Assembly (NCBI GenBank): GCA_033721095.1
Contig: JAWWBG010000005.1
Coordinates: 1 to 30,860, forward strand
DNA: 30,860 nucleotides
Source of the DNA: JAWWBG01 sp033721095
GTDB taxonomy: Bacteria; Actinomycetota; Nitriliruptoria; Nitriliruptorales; Nitriliruptoraceae
Direction of reading: 5' to 3'
In this document: piece after piece, positions 7,350 to 15,482 of the stretch
Numbering within the stretch: position 1 is the first letter of the stretch
How the letters are laid out: the number at the start of each line of letters is the position of its first letter
The notes under the pieces: generated by a model
The model's input: the letters and a program-made list of their open reading frames with translations, nothing else
Told to the model about the DNA's origin: nothing
Databases searched by the model: none
Translations under genes and position numbers: made by a program

Positions 7350-8348
7350 TCACTCGCCGGCTGACAGGGCGGACCGAATCCGCTCGGCGGCTTCGCGGCC
7401 GTAGGCGCCCTCCAGCCGATCCATCGCCGCGTCCAGTCCGACGCGATACTCCTGCGGCCCAACCGTCTCCAGGCACTGGGTCGCGACCACACAACCCAGC
7501 TGCGCGCTGGCCTCCAACGGCAAGTCCACGCACAGCCCGGACAGGAAGCCCGCGCGCCACGCGTCTCCGGCGCCGGTCGGCTCAACCTTGACACCAGGTC
7601 GTGGCGGGACCGCAGGCAGCTCGATCGTCGCGTGGTCGCGTACTTCGATCGTGACGCCCTTCGGCCCGTGCGTCGTGACGCGGATGCGGACCCGGTCAGC
7701 AATCTCGTCGGCGGACCAGCCCGACTTGTCCTCGGTCAGCGCACGTTCGTACTCGTTGGCGATGAGGATGTCGGCCCCGTCGATCAGCTGTCGCGTCGCC
7801 GGCCCGTCCATACGTGGCAGCTGCTGGGACGGGTCGGCGATGAACGGGATCCCGAGGTGCCGCGCCTGGTCGGTGTGGCGAGCCATGGCCTCCGGGTCGT
7901 TGGCAGCCACGAGCACCCAGTCGACCGACCCAACTCGTTCGACGATCGGAGCCAGCTCGATGCGACGAGCTTCGCTCATGGCACCCGGATAGAAGGACGC
8001 CAACTGGTTTTCGTGCTCGTCGGTGGTGCACAGGAACCGCGCGGTGTGGGCGTCCTTCGACACCCAGACTCCGGAGGTGTCCACGCCGTGTCGTTGCAGC
8101 CACGCCTCGTCGTCGCCGAGGAAGTCCTGGCCCACGGCGCCCACGAGGACCGGCTCGACGCCCAGCTGCCCCATCCCGACGCAGATGTTGGCGGCGGTGC
8201 CTCCCCGCCGGATCTCGAGGTCATCGACCAAGAAGCTCAGGCTGATGCTCGACAGGTCGCCGACGAGCTGGTCGGTGAAGCTTCCGGGGAAGCTCATAAG
8301 GTGATCCTGGGCGATCGAGCCCGTGACGGCGATGCGCTTGGCGGCCAA
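7350..8348 (-). CDS. adoK: Adenosine kinase, PfkB/ribokinase family
   Basis: The 332-residue protein resembles mycobacterial adenosine kinase along its length: IAVTGSIAQDHLMSFPG, SLSFLVDDLEIRRGG, VSKDAHTARFLCTTD, ASFYPGAMSEAR, ANDPEAM, FIADPSQQLPR and EPTGAGDAWRAGF. The catalytic base is Asp262 in the GAGD motif. It phosphorylates adenosine to AMP with ATP in purine salvage; related nucleosides or sugars are possible. The start is a TTG at 8348 behind AAGGAC, since no ATG or GTG precedes the conserved IAVTGSI block. It is the last gene of an operon, 23 bases after purU. Joining purU with purine salvage makes sense for a purine and one-carbon unit. Confidence 0.9.
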   Translation of the reverse strand: MAAKRIAVTGSIAQDHLMSFPGSFTDQLVGDLSSISLSFLVDDLEIRRGGTAANICVGMGQLGVEPVLVGAVGQDFLGDDEAWLQRHGVDTSGVWVSKDAHTARFLCTTDEHENQLASFYPGAMSEARRIELAPIVERVGSVDWVLVAANDPEAMARHTDQARHLGIPFIADPSQQLPRMDGPATRQLIDGADILIANEYERALTEDKSGWSADEIADRVRIRVTTHGPKGVTIEVRDHATIELPAVPPRPGVKVEPTGAGDAWRAGFLSGLCVDLPLEASAQLGCVVATQCLETVGPQEYRVGLDAAMDRLEGAYGREAAERIRSALSAGE

Positions 8349-8371
8349 CGGCTGGGTCCTTGCGGCGGAGG

Positions 8372-9217
8372 TCAGGGGAAGACGACGGTGCGCCCGCCGA
8401 TCAGGAAGACGCGATGCTCGGCGTGGGCGCGCACGGCCCGCGAGAGTACGAGCCGCTCGATGTCGCGACCGACGGCAACGAAGTCGTCGACGGTTGCATG
8501 GTGGGTGACGCGCTCGACGCCCTGGTCGATGATCGGGCCCTCATCGAGGCCCGCCGTGACGTAGTGGGCCGTGGCCCCGATGAGCTTCACGCCGTGCTCC
8601 CAGGCCTGGTGGTACGGCCTGGCGCCCTTGAAGCCGGGCAGGAACGAATGGTGGATGTTGATGCACCGACCAGCGAGGAGTTCGCAGAGCCCGTCCGAGA
8701 GGATCTGCATGTAGCGGGCCAGCACGACCAGCTCGACGTTCTCCTCGTCGAGGATCTCGACCAGTCGCGCCTCGGCCTGCGGCTTGGTGTCCTTGCTGAT
8801 CGGGACGTGCTCGAACCGGATGCCGGCGTCCTCGACGAGCGGCGCAACGTTCGGGTGGTTCGAAACGACCGCTCGCACGTCGACGGGGAGCTCGCCGATC
8901 TGCCAGCGGTAGAGCAGGTCGCGCAGGCAGTGGTCCTGCTTGCTCACCATCACGACGGTCCGCATGCGGTCGGCCTCGCGTCGCACGTCGAGGTCCGCTC
9001 CCAGGGAGCTGGCTCGGTCGGCGAGGGCACTGGCGATCGTGGCCGGGTCCGCCTCGTCGGCCTCGAACCGCGTGCGGATGCAGAACGTGTTGGTGACCTC
9101 GTCGCTGTACTGGGCGTTCTCGAGGATGTTGCCGCCGAGCTCGAACAGTCCTTCGGCGATGCTGGCCACGATGCCGGGTCGGTCCGGACAGGTCAACGTC
9201 AGGATGTGGACGGTCAT
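8372..9217 (-). CDS. purU: Formyltetrahydrofolate deformylase
   Basis: The 281-residue protein has an N-terminal ACT domain (TVHILTLTCPDRPGIVASIAEG, residues 2-85) and a C-terminal formyltransferase-fold domain. The catalytic residues are readable: Asn187 and His189 in INIHHSFLPGFKGARPYHQA and Asp225 in AGLDEGPIIDQ. PurU hydrolyses 10-formyl-THF to THF and formate, balancing one-carbon pools and feeding formate to purine synthesis. Length and motif spacing are typical. The start ATG at 9217 overlaps the TGA of the upstream FAH-family gene (ATGA), so the two are translationally coupled. A longer upstream reading is only open frame without family similarity. Confidence 0.93.
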   Translation of the reverse strand: MTVHILTLTCPDRPGIVASIAEGLFELGGNILENAQYSDEVTNTFCIRTRFEADEADPATIASALADRASSLGADLDVRREADRMRTVVMVSKQDHCLRDLLYRWQIGELPVDVRAVVSNHPNVAPLVEDAGIRFEHVPISKDTKPQAEARLVEILDEENVELVVLARYMQILSDGLCELLAGRCINIHHSFLPGFKGARPYHQAWEHGVKLIGATAHYVTAGLDEGPIIDQGVERVTHHATVDDFVAVGRDIERLVLSRAVRAHAEHRVFLIGGRTVVFP

Positions 9218-10176
9218 GCGGTTCCCGATCGGTCGCGACGGTGTCGGGCTGGCCGTGCCCGCGGGATCTCGTGGAGGGGTGCGCTGGTGGCCACGACCGT
9301 GTTGGTGAGCGTCCCGATGCCCTCGACGGTCATCGTGACGACATCGCCGGGAGCCAGTGGCGGAGGCGTCCGTTCCTGTCGTCGGCCCCAGAACTCGGCC
9401 AGGCACCCGGTGCCGGTCGTGCCCGACCCGAGGACATCACCCGCTCGGACCCGGGTCCCACGAGATGCGTAGGCGACCATCTCCTCGAACGACCAGGCCA
9501 TGTTCGCGAAGGTGTCCTCGCCGATCCTGGAGCCGTTGACGGACACCTCGGCGGCGAGGTCCAGCCGGTCGTCGACACGGTGCCCGTCGAGCTCGTCTGC
9601 TGTCACCAGCCACGGTCCCAGCGTGTTGGCAAAGTCCTAGCCCTTTGCCGGGCCGAGGCGGACGCGCATCTCGCGGCCCTGGAGGTCCCGCGCGGACCAG
9701 TCATTGAAGATCGTGTAGGCCGCAATGTGGTCGCGCGCCCGCTCCGGGGACAGGTCGCGACCACCCGTGCCGATCACGCACGCCAGCTCAAGCTCGAAGT
9801 CGAGTGCGTCGCAGCCGGGCGGGATCGCGATCTCGTCGGACGGCCCCGTCACTGCAGCCGCGTTGGTGAAGTAGAAGGCGGGTGCCTCGTACCACTCGGG
9901 AGTGACGGGCGCGCCCGGTCCTTGGCTGAGCTGGATCGTGCCCTCGACGTGCTCCTCGAAGGTCATGAAGTCCCGGATGCTGGTCGGGTCGAGCGGCGCC
10001 AGGAGATCGATGTCGTCGAGTGGCACCGGCACGCCCCGCGTCACCCTGTTTCGGTCCGCCGTGGACATCGCCAGCAGGTCGAGGACCCCGATGCCGGGGT
10101 CGACGGGCTCGACGGCGTCCCCGACGACGACGCCGACGCGGGCGTCGCCATCGTGGTCGAAGCGGGCGATCTTCAC
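9214..10176 (-). pseudogene. Fumarylacetoacetate hydrolase-family protein with an internal TAG
   Basis: A 321-codon frame starts at 10176 (MKIARFDHDGDARVGVV) and ends at TGA 9214-9216, with one TAG at 9637-9639. The text around it is RLGPAKG-stop-DFANTLGPWLVT. The family consensus there is GPAKGKDFxxxLGPWLVT, so a single A-to-T change (AAG to TAG) explains it. Other hallmarks are intact: DFELELACVIG with the metal-binding acidic residues, YTIFNDWSARDLQ, and the C-terminal GSGTTGTGCLAE and PGDVV. The family hydrolyses C-C bonds of acylpyruvates or fumarylacetoacetate, or decarboxylates oxaloacetate; the substrate here is not defined. It heads the operon with purU and adoK. The internal stop would also weaken translation coupling to purU. 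Confidence 0.85.
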
Positions 10177-10244
10177 GGTCGGCAGTCAAGCAGCCCGCCG
10201 AATCCATTCCCGGACATAGAGTGCTGCGACCCCGGGAGAATCGC

Positions 10245-10994
10245 ATGGATCTCAACATCCAGCAGGTTGCCGACGGCGTCCACTTCGTCGAGGGCTCGCA
10301 CACGAACTTCGCGCTCGTTGTCGAGGGCGAAGCCGTCACCGTCATCGACACCGGCTATCCGCGTGACCGTCGCAGGGTGCTGGCTGCCATCGAGTCGATC
10401 GGCCGGACGCCGTCGGACTGCGACGCGCTGTTGATCACGCACTGCCACGTCGACCACACGGGCTGCGCGGAGTGGCTGCGCACCGAGGCCGTGCTCGACG
10501 TCCATTGTCACGCCGACGAGGAGTTCCAGGTCACCGGGGGCATCAAGCAGCAGATCTCCCCCGGCGCGCTGCTGACTCGACTCTTCAAGCCGAACGTCGC
10601 ATCCTTCACGATGAACGCCGTTCTGGCCGGTGGCCTGTATCGGCGCCCGGTGCGAGCGGTCAGCACCTTCGGTGACGGGGACACGCTTGACGTGCCGGGC
10701 GCGCCCGTCGCCGTCCACACACCCGGGCACACCTCTGGGCACGCCTCCTTCCACCTGCCCGGGCGTGGGGTCCTGGTGGCCGGCGATGCGCTCTGCAACG
10801 TCAACCTGTGGGACCCCACGGACATCGCGCCGCAGATGGTCCCACCACCGTTCGTCCACGACTGGGACGAGTCGGTCCGGTCACTCGACCGGCTCGCCGG
10901 GCTCGAGGCATCCGTGGTCATCCCGGGCCACGGCGAGCCGTGGCGCGGATCGCCCGCCGAGGCGGTGGAGCTCGCCAAGCGCCGGCTCGACTGA
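10245..10994 (+). CDS. Glyoxalase II-like metallo-beta-lactamase fold hydrolase
   Basis: The start ATG at 10245 follows GGGAGAA. The 249-residue protein carries the complete two-metal hydrolase set: THCHVDHTG (H66, H68, D70, H71), H162 in PGHTSGH, D181 in VAGDAL and H229 in IPGHGEP. This is the pattern of hydroxyacylglutathione hydrolase and related thioester or phosphoester hydrolases. Unlike the ODP-type protein at 3914-4693, it should bind zinc and hydrolyse. The gene is divergent from the FAH operon across 68 bases and lies 9 bases before a crotonase gene, so it probably opens a two-gene unit. The in-frame extension upstream of the ATG is Arg-rich and has no similarity to the fold. Confidence 0.85.
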   Translation: MDLNIQQVADGVHFVEGSHTNFALVVEGEAVTVIDTGYPRDRRRVLAAIESIGRTPSDCDALLITHCHVDHTGCAEWLRTEAVLDVHCHADEEFQVTGGIKQQISPGALLTRLFKPNVASFTMNAVLAGGLYRRPVRAVSTFGDGDTLDVPGAPVAVHTPGHTSGHASFHLPGRGVLVAGDALCNVNLWDPTDIAPQMVPPPFVHDWDESVRSLDRLAGLEASVVIPGHGEPWRGSPAEAVELAKRRLD

Positions 10995-11003
10995 GCCCAG
11001 TGC

Positions 11004-11918
11004 ATGGATGATCTCCAGACCATCACGTACGTCGTCGATGACGGCATTGGCCGTATCACCCTCAATCGCCCCGATCGCGGCAACGGCTTGACACCCACGC
11101 TGATCCGTGAGCTCGCGGAGACGGTTGAGGACGCCGATCTCGATCCTGCTGTCCGAGTCATCCTGCTGGCCGGCAACGGAAAGGGCTTCTGCGGCGGCTA
11201 CGACCTCGTCGAGTCCGCCGAGGGGGAGGGGGCATTCGGCGATGGCACCGGCGTCCGGCCGGGCTCGCCGCTCGATCCCGCCGTGATCGCGGCAAACCAC
11301 GACCCCACATCGACCTGGGACCCGATGATCGATTATGCGTTCATGAGCAGGAACGTCCGCGCGTTCATGACGCTGTTCCACTCGACCACGCCCGTGGTGT
11401 GCAAGGTGCACGGGTTCTGCGTTGCCGGGGGCACCGATCTCGCGCTCTGCTCGGACCTGCTGGTCATCGCTGCGGACGCAAAGATCGGGTACCCGCCGGC
11501 TCGTGTCTGGGGCTCGCCCACGACCTCGCTGTGGGCGCACCGACTCGGGCCTCAGCGTGCCAAGCGCCTGTTGTTCACCGGCGACTCGCTGTCGGGCACG
11601 GAGGCCCTCGCGTGGGGGCTCGCGATCGAGGCCCCCGAGCCCGAGGATCTCGACGAGCGTGCGGAGATTCTCGTGCGTCGGATCGCGCAGGTGCCCGCGA
11701 ACCAGCTCGCCATGATGAAGCTGCTCGTGAACCAGTCGTTGTACGCACAGGGCCTACACGCGACGCAGGTCCTCGGCACGTTGTTCGACGGCATCACCCG
11801 CCACACGCCTGAGGGGTATGCGTTCCAGCAGCGTGCGGCGCAGGCCGGTTTTCGCGAGGCCGTCCGGGAGCGCGACGAGCCGTTCGGGGACGCCGGCCCC
11901 TCAACCTTCAAGGGCTGA
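11004..11918 (+). CDS. Crotonase-fold protein (enoyl-CoA hydratase/isomerase family), catalytic acids not conserved
   Basis: The 304-residue protein has the crotonase fold: IGRITLNRPDRGNGLTP at the N-terminus, the first oxyanion-hole segment GKGFCGGYDL (residues 60-68) and the second, HGFCVAGGTDLAL (136-148). In enoyl-CoA hydratases two Glu residues follow; here the positions read AGGTDLAL and KIGYPPARVWGSP, where the expected glutamates are missing. Hydration by the classical mechanism is thus doubtful. Another crotonase reaction, such as isomerisation, decarboxylation, dehalogenation or thioester hydrolysis, is more likely. A longer insert (GEGAFGDGTGV to DYAFMSRNV) separates the two halves. 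It follows the MBL hydrolase by 9 bases and converges with the FMN-binding gene. Confidence 0.85.
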   Translation: MDDLQTITYVVDDGIGRITLNRPDRGNGLTPTLIRELAETVEDADLDPAVRVILLAGNGKGFCGGYDLVESAEGEGAFGDGTGVRPGSPLDPAVIAANHDPTSTWDPMIDYAFMSRNVRAFMTLFHSTTPVVCKVHGFCVAGGTDLALCSDLLVIAADAKIGYPPARVWGSPTTSLWAHRLGPQRAKRLLFTGDSLSGTEALAWGLAIEAPEPEDLDERAEILVRRIAQVPANQLAMMKLLVNQSLYAQGLHATQVLGTLFDGITRHTPEGYAFQQRAAQAGFREAVRERDEPFGDAGPSTFKG

Positions 11919-11927
11919 GCAGGTCGC

Positions 11928-12347
11928 TCAGTGCAGCCGCCGGCCCTCGATGCGGTCGGCGTGGACGAGGATCAGGTGGGTCTGTGGGACGGCATGGGCC
12001 CAGGGCCGGAGCCGCAGCTGCCGCGCCAGCTCCTCCACCTCGGATTCGTCATCGATCACCCGGGACCGTCCCGTGACGAGGACACTCCACGCCGACTGGT
12101 ATTCGACGTCGACGTCGTCCACCTGCAGGCACATGGTGTCGCCGCGCGCCGCGGCCTCGTACTTGGCCCCCGGCGCTGTCAGCACGGCGACGTCGCCGTC
12201 GATCGTGAGCCGATAGTTGACCGGCACGATGACGGGACGTTCGCCCGTCACGTACCCCAGGCGGCCCAGGTAGTGCTTGCGCAGCAACGTCCGGCACTCG
12301 TCGACATCGATGATCGTGAGCCCGTCGGGCGCGAGGCGCGCTGGCAT
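11928..12347 (-). CDS. Pyridoxamine 5'-phosphate oxidase-like FMN-binding split-barrel protein
   Basis: From the ATG at 12347 the product is 139 residues, the size of a single split-barrel domain. Typical features are a helix CRTLLRKHYLGRLGYV, strands PVIVPVNYRLTIDGDVAVLTAPG, KYEAAARGDTMCLQVDDVD and WSVLVTGRSRVI. This matches the small flavin/deazaflavin-binding group of actinobacteria (related to Rv1155-like proteins) more than the vitamin B6 enzyme itself. The activity is unknown; flavin or F420 reductases are candidates. The long in-frame extension upstream is antisense to plsC and is not part of the gene. It is transcribed away from plsC across 159 bases in which I see no further gene. 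Confidence 0.8.
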   Translation of the reverse strand: MPARLAPDGLTIIDVDECRTLLRKHYLGRLGYVTGERPVIVPVNYRLTIDGDVAVLTAPGAKYEAAARGDTMCLQVDDVDVEYQSAWSVLVTGRSRVIDDESEVEELARQLRLRPWAHAVPQTHLILVHADRIEGRRLH

Positions 12348-12506
12348 GCCGCCGCACCCTAGGCCCATCGGGGCGGCACGCAACCTGTCCGATCGGAGGA
12401 GCCGTCGCCGCGGCCGCGCCCGCCACGAGTGGCCCGTCCGACGAGCAGCCGACACGAGGCCGATCCGGGTCCCACTAGCGTCGGCTCCCCCGCTCGCAGG
12501 GCCGGC

Positions 12507-13292
12507 GTGAACCCCGTCTACACGATCGTGATCGCCCTCGTGCTCACCGCGTTTCGCATCCTGCGGTGGCGCGTCCAGGTCACGGGTGCGAGCCATGTCC
12601 CGGCCGTCGGCGGCGCGGTCGTGGCGACCAACCACATCAGCTACCTGGACTTTGTCTTCTGCGGCGCCGGAACGCGCCACCAGGGCAAGCGTCGTGTGCG
12701 GTTCGTTGCCAAGCGCGAGACGTTCACCCACCCGGTCACCGGACCCCTGATGCGCGCGATGCGGCACATCTCCGTCGACCGCGGTGGGGACACCGAGGCC
12801 ACGATGGCCGAGGTCCGCGAGGCCCTCGCGGACGGCGACCTGGTGGGGATGTTCCCGGAGGGCACGATCAATCGATCGTTCGTTCCTTCGGACGGCCGTC
12901 CGGGCGCGGCGCGCATGGCCATGGAGTCGGGCGTCCCGCTGATTCCCTGTGCCATCTGGGGGAGCCAGCGGATCTTCACGAAGGGTCGGCCCTTCCGGGC
13001 CGTTCGCAACGTCGTCATCACCGTCGAGTTCGGTGCGGCCATCCCGTACGAGGCCGACGACGACCCAGTCGAGGTCACCGCTCGGCTGATGGCGACGATC
13101 GCCAAGATGGTGGACCGCGCGCAGCGGGACTACCCGCAGTCGCCGGCTCCCGGCGAGGAGTGGTGGCAGCCCGCGCACCTCGGCGGGGCCGCGCCGACCC
13201 CCGAGGAGGCACGCGCTCGTGCCGAGGAGGAGGCTGCCGAACGGCGCGCGCGCCGCCAGGCGGCGCTCGAGCGACCCGACGAGGCTGCGTGA
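12507..13292 (+). CDS. 1-acylglycerol-3-phosphate acyltransferase-like (PlsC family)
   Basis: Starting at GTG 12507, the 261-residue protein has an N-terminal membrane anchor (VYTIVIALVLTAF) followed by the LPLAT domain. NHISYLD (residues 42-48) supplies the catalytic H-x4-D and FPEGT (116-120) the glycerol-phosphate binding motif. Further blocks are FVAKRE and VPLIPCAIWGS. It should transfer acyl groups to a lysophospholipid at the membrane. The last 45 residues are charged and Ala/Glu/Arg-rich (PTPEEARARAEEEAAERRARR), probably a helical tail outside the domain. Its TGA overlaps the GTG of the chromate-type transporter (GTGA), so the two are translationally coupled. Confidence 0.88.
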   Translation: MNPVYTIVIALVLTAFRILRWRVQVTGASHVPAVGGAVVATNHISYLDFVFCGAGTRHQGKRRVRFVAKRETFTHPVTGPLMRAMRHISVDRGGDTEATMAEVREALADGDLVGMFPEGTINRSFVPSDGRPGAARMAMESGVPLIPCAIWGSQRIFTKGRPFRAVRNVVITVEFGAAIPYEADDDPVEVTARLMATIAKMVDRAQRDYPQSPAPGEEWWQPAHLGGAAPTPEEARARAEEEAAERRARRQAALERPDEAA

Positions 13293-14446
13293 GCGCGGCC
13301 CCCGGCCGTCTCGGCGAGTTGCTCCGGCTGTTCGGGCGCCTCGGGTTCGTTGCCTTCGGCGGGCCGGCGGCACACATCGCCATGATGCACGACGAGGTCG
13401 TCAGCCGTCGGCGCTGGCTCTCGGACCAGGACTTCATCGACATGGTCGGTGCCACGAGCCTCGTCCCCGGTCCGAACTCGACCGAGATGACGATGCACCT
13501 GGGCCATCGTCGGGCGGGATGGCGGGGTGTCATCGTTGCAGGGGCATCCTTCATCCTGCCGGCCGCCCTGATCGTCACGGTGCTCGCCGTGCTCTACGTC
13601 GAGTACGGCACCACGCCGAATGGCGAGGCGATCCTCTACGGCGTCAAGCCGGTGATCATCGCGATCATCGTGCAGGCCCTCCTCAAGTTGGGCGCGACGG
13701 CACTGAAGACCGCGACGGCTGCGCTGCTCGCCGTCGGCGCGGCCGCGGCATGGCTGGTCGGCGTCAGCGAGATCCTGCTCCTGCTGATCGGCGCGCTGGT
13801 GATGATCGGGCTGGGCGGGATCCGTCGCTCCGGTGGCGTTGCCGTGTCGGGGATCGCACTCCTCGCGCTGCCGGCCATCACCCTTCGTGCTGCGGCCTCG
13901 ACGTCGGACCTGGGCCTGTGGCGACTGTTCGGTGTCTTCGTCAAGGTCGGGGCCGTGCTCTACGGCAGTGGGTACGTCCTGCTGGCCTTTCTGCGTGCCG
14001 ACCTCGTCGAACGACTTGCCGTGCTCACCGACCAACAGCTGCTCGATGCGATCGCGATCGGGCAGGTGACGCCGGGTCCGGTGTTCACGACGGCGACGTT
14101 CATCGGCTATGTGCTGGCCGGGCTGCCGGGTGCCGTGGTGGCGACCGTCGGCATCTTCCTGCCGGCCTTCCTGTTCGTCGGCTTGCTGGCCCGCCTGCTT
14201 CCCACACTTCGACAACGTGGGTGGACCGCGGACCTGCTCGATGGGGTCAACGCCGTCGCGCTGGGACTGATGGCGGCCGTACTGCTCCGGCTCGGGGGCG
14301 ACGCCCTCGTGGATCCGCTCACCGTGGTGTTGGCCGCCGCTGCCGGCCTGCTCGTCTGGCGGACCAACCTCAATTCGGCATGGATCGTGCTCGGCGCGGC
14401 GGGGATCGGCCTGGGCGCGGGGCTGGCCGGCGTGGGCCCACCCTGA
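13289..14446 (+). CDS. chrA: Chromate-type ion transporter, two CHR domains
   Basis: The 385-residue membrane protein starts at GTG 13289, overlapping the plsC stop. It contains two homologous halves. The first (about residues 8-180) has LGFVAFGGPAAHIAMMHDEVV and LVPGPNSTEMTMHLGHRRAG. The second (about 205-380) has YGSGYVLLAFLRADLVE and AIGQVTPGPVFTTATFIGYVLAG. This duplicated layout is the long-chain ChrA family, proton-linked anion transporters known for chromate efflux. Chromate as the natural substrate here is inferred from the family only, and sulfate-like anions are possible. There is no linked chromate-resistance regulator. Coupling to an acyltransferase is unusual and may just be compaction. 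Confidence 0.88.
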   Translation: MSAAPGRLGELLRLFGRLGFVAFGGPAAHIAMMHDEVVSRRRWLSDQDFIDMVGATSLVPGPNSTEMTMHLGHRRAGWRGVIVAGASFILPAALIVTVLAVLYVEYGTTPNGEAILYGVKPVIIAIIVQALLKLGATALKTATAALLAVGAAAAWLVGVSEILLLLIGALVMIGLGGIRRSGGVAVSGIALLALPAITLRAAASTSDLGLWRLFGVFVKVGAVLYGSGYVLLAFLRADLVERLAVLTDQQLLDAIAIGQVTPGPVFTTATFIGYVLAGLPGAVVATVGIFLPAFLFVGLLARLLPTLRQRGWTADLLDGVNAVALGLMAAVLLRLGGDALVDPLTVVLAAAAGLLVWRTNLNSAWIVLGAAGIGLGAGLAGVGPP

Positions 14447-14534
14447 GCAGGCGTCCCCACCGGGCTCGATCGCGCCGCGGGCAACATGGGTGCAGCTCGG
14501 CCCGAAGACGTCCACGATCTGCAACGCTGGTGAC

Positions 14535-15467
14535 GTGATCAGCGCAGCCCTCCGTCACCTGCTCGCCCGGGCGGCCCGGAGCGAGGCCCTCCGACAGCTT
14601 GCGGAAGACGCCCCGGTGGCGTCGGCGGTGGCGCACCGATTCGTGGCGGGCCGAACGCTCGCACAGGCCGTCGACGTGACGCGCAACCTCAACGCAGCCG
14701 GGTTCTCGGTTGCCCTCGACCATCTCGGGGAGGCCGTCACCGACGAAACGGAGGCTCGTCGTGCCGCGGCCACGTATCGCCGCGTCCTCGAGCGCGTCCG
14801 CGAGCAGGGGCTGGACGCCTCGATCTCGGTGAAGCCCAGCCAGATGGGCGTGGACATTGCCGTCGAGCTGGCTGCGGAGCTGATCGGCAGCCTTGCCGAC
14901 GATGCCAGCGCGATCGGCACGCACGTCACGTTGGACATGGAGTCCAGCGCCCACACGCAGGTCACGATCGACCTGGTGCTGTCGCTTCGGGCGGTCGGCC
15001 ACGCCAACGTCGGCTGTGCCGTCCAGTCGATGTTGTTCCGGACGGCCGCTGACGTGGACGCCCTCATCGATGCGGGTGCCAGCCTGCGTCTCTGCAAGGG
15101 CGCCTACGCGGAGCCGCCAGCCGTCGCCCACCAGGACGGGCTCTCGATCGCGGTCAGCTATGTGCGGCTCGCCGACCGGCTGCTGAAGGGGGAGGGGCTG
15201 CCGCGCTTCGCGACCCACGACAAGCATCTCGTCGATCGGCTGCTGGTCCTCTCATCGGAACGTGGCCGCGGTCCGGGCGACCGGGAGTGGCAGATGCTGT
15301 ACGGCGTCCGCGAGGTGCTCCAGCGTGAACTGCTCGATGCAGGGGAGCGGGTCCGGATCTACGTGCCGTTCGGAGACCAGTGGTACCCGTACCTCGTGCG
15401 ACGGATGGCCGAGCGACCGGCGAACCTCCTGCTCTTCCTGCGTGCCCTCGTTGGTCGTCGCGCCTGA
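14535..15467 (+). CDS. Proline dehydrogenase (monofunctional)
   Basis: The 310-residue protein (GTG 14535) has the proline dehydrogenase TIM barrel. Blocks include SVALDHLGEAV, DASISVKPSQMG, THVTLDMESS, VGCAVQSMLFRT, LRLCKGAYAEPP and, near the end, YLVRRMAERPAN (residues 286-297), the signature whose two Arg bind the proline carboxylate. It oxidises proline to pyrroline-5-carboxylate with FAD and passes electrons to the quinone pool. The partner P5C dehydrogenase, often next door in actinobacteria, is not in this window. The last gene of this plus-strand block, it converges with the monooxygenase. A 7-bp inverted repeat (15462-15468 and 15482-15488) spans the two stops. Confidence 0.9.
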   Translation: MISAALRHLLARAARSEALRQLAEDAPVASAVAHRFVAGRTLAQAVDVTRNLNAAGFSVALDHLGEAVTDETEARRAAATYRRVLERVREQGLDASISVKPSQMGVDIAVELAAELIGSLADDASAIGTHVTLDMESSAHTQVTIDLVLSLRAVGHANVGCAVQSMLFRTAADVDALIDAGASLRLCKGAYAEPPAVAHQDGLSIAVSYVRLADRLLKGEGLPRFATHDKHLVDRLLVLSSERGRGPGDREWQMLYGVREVLQRELLDAGERVRIYVPFGDQWYPYLVRRMAERPANLLLFLRALVGRRA

Positions 15468-15482
15468 GTTGCCACGGTCGGC

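Noticed and set aside
6047..7702. A 551-codon minus-strand open frame over the BTAD regulator
   Set aside because: The plus frame has clear BTAD and TPR text. The minus reading also runs into adoK in a different frame.
11915..11931. 6-bp hairpin CTGAGC/GCTCAG between the convergent crotonase and FMN-binding genes as a terminator
   Set aside because: Short stem overlapping both stop codons, whose facing TGA/TCA makes such symmetry likely by chance. No U tract.
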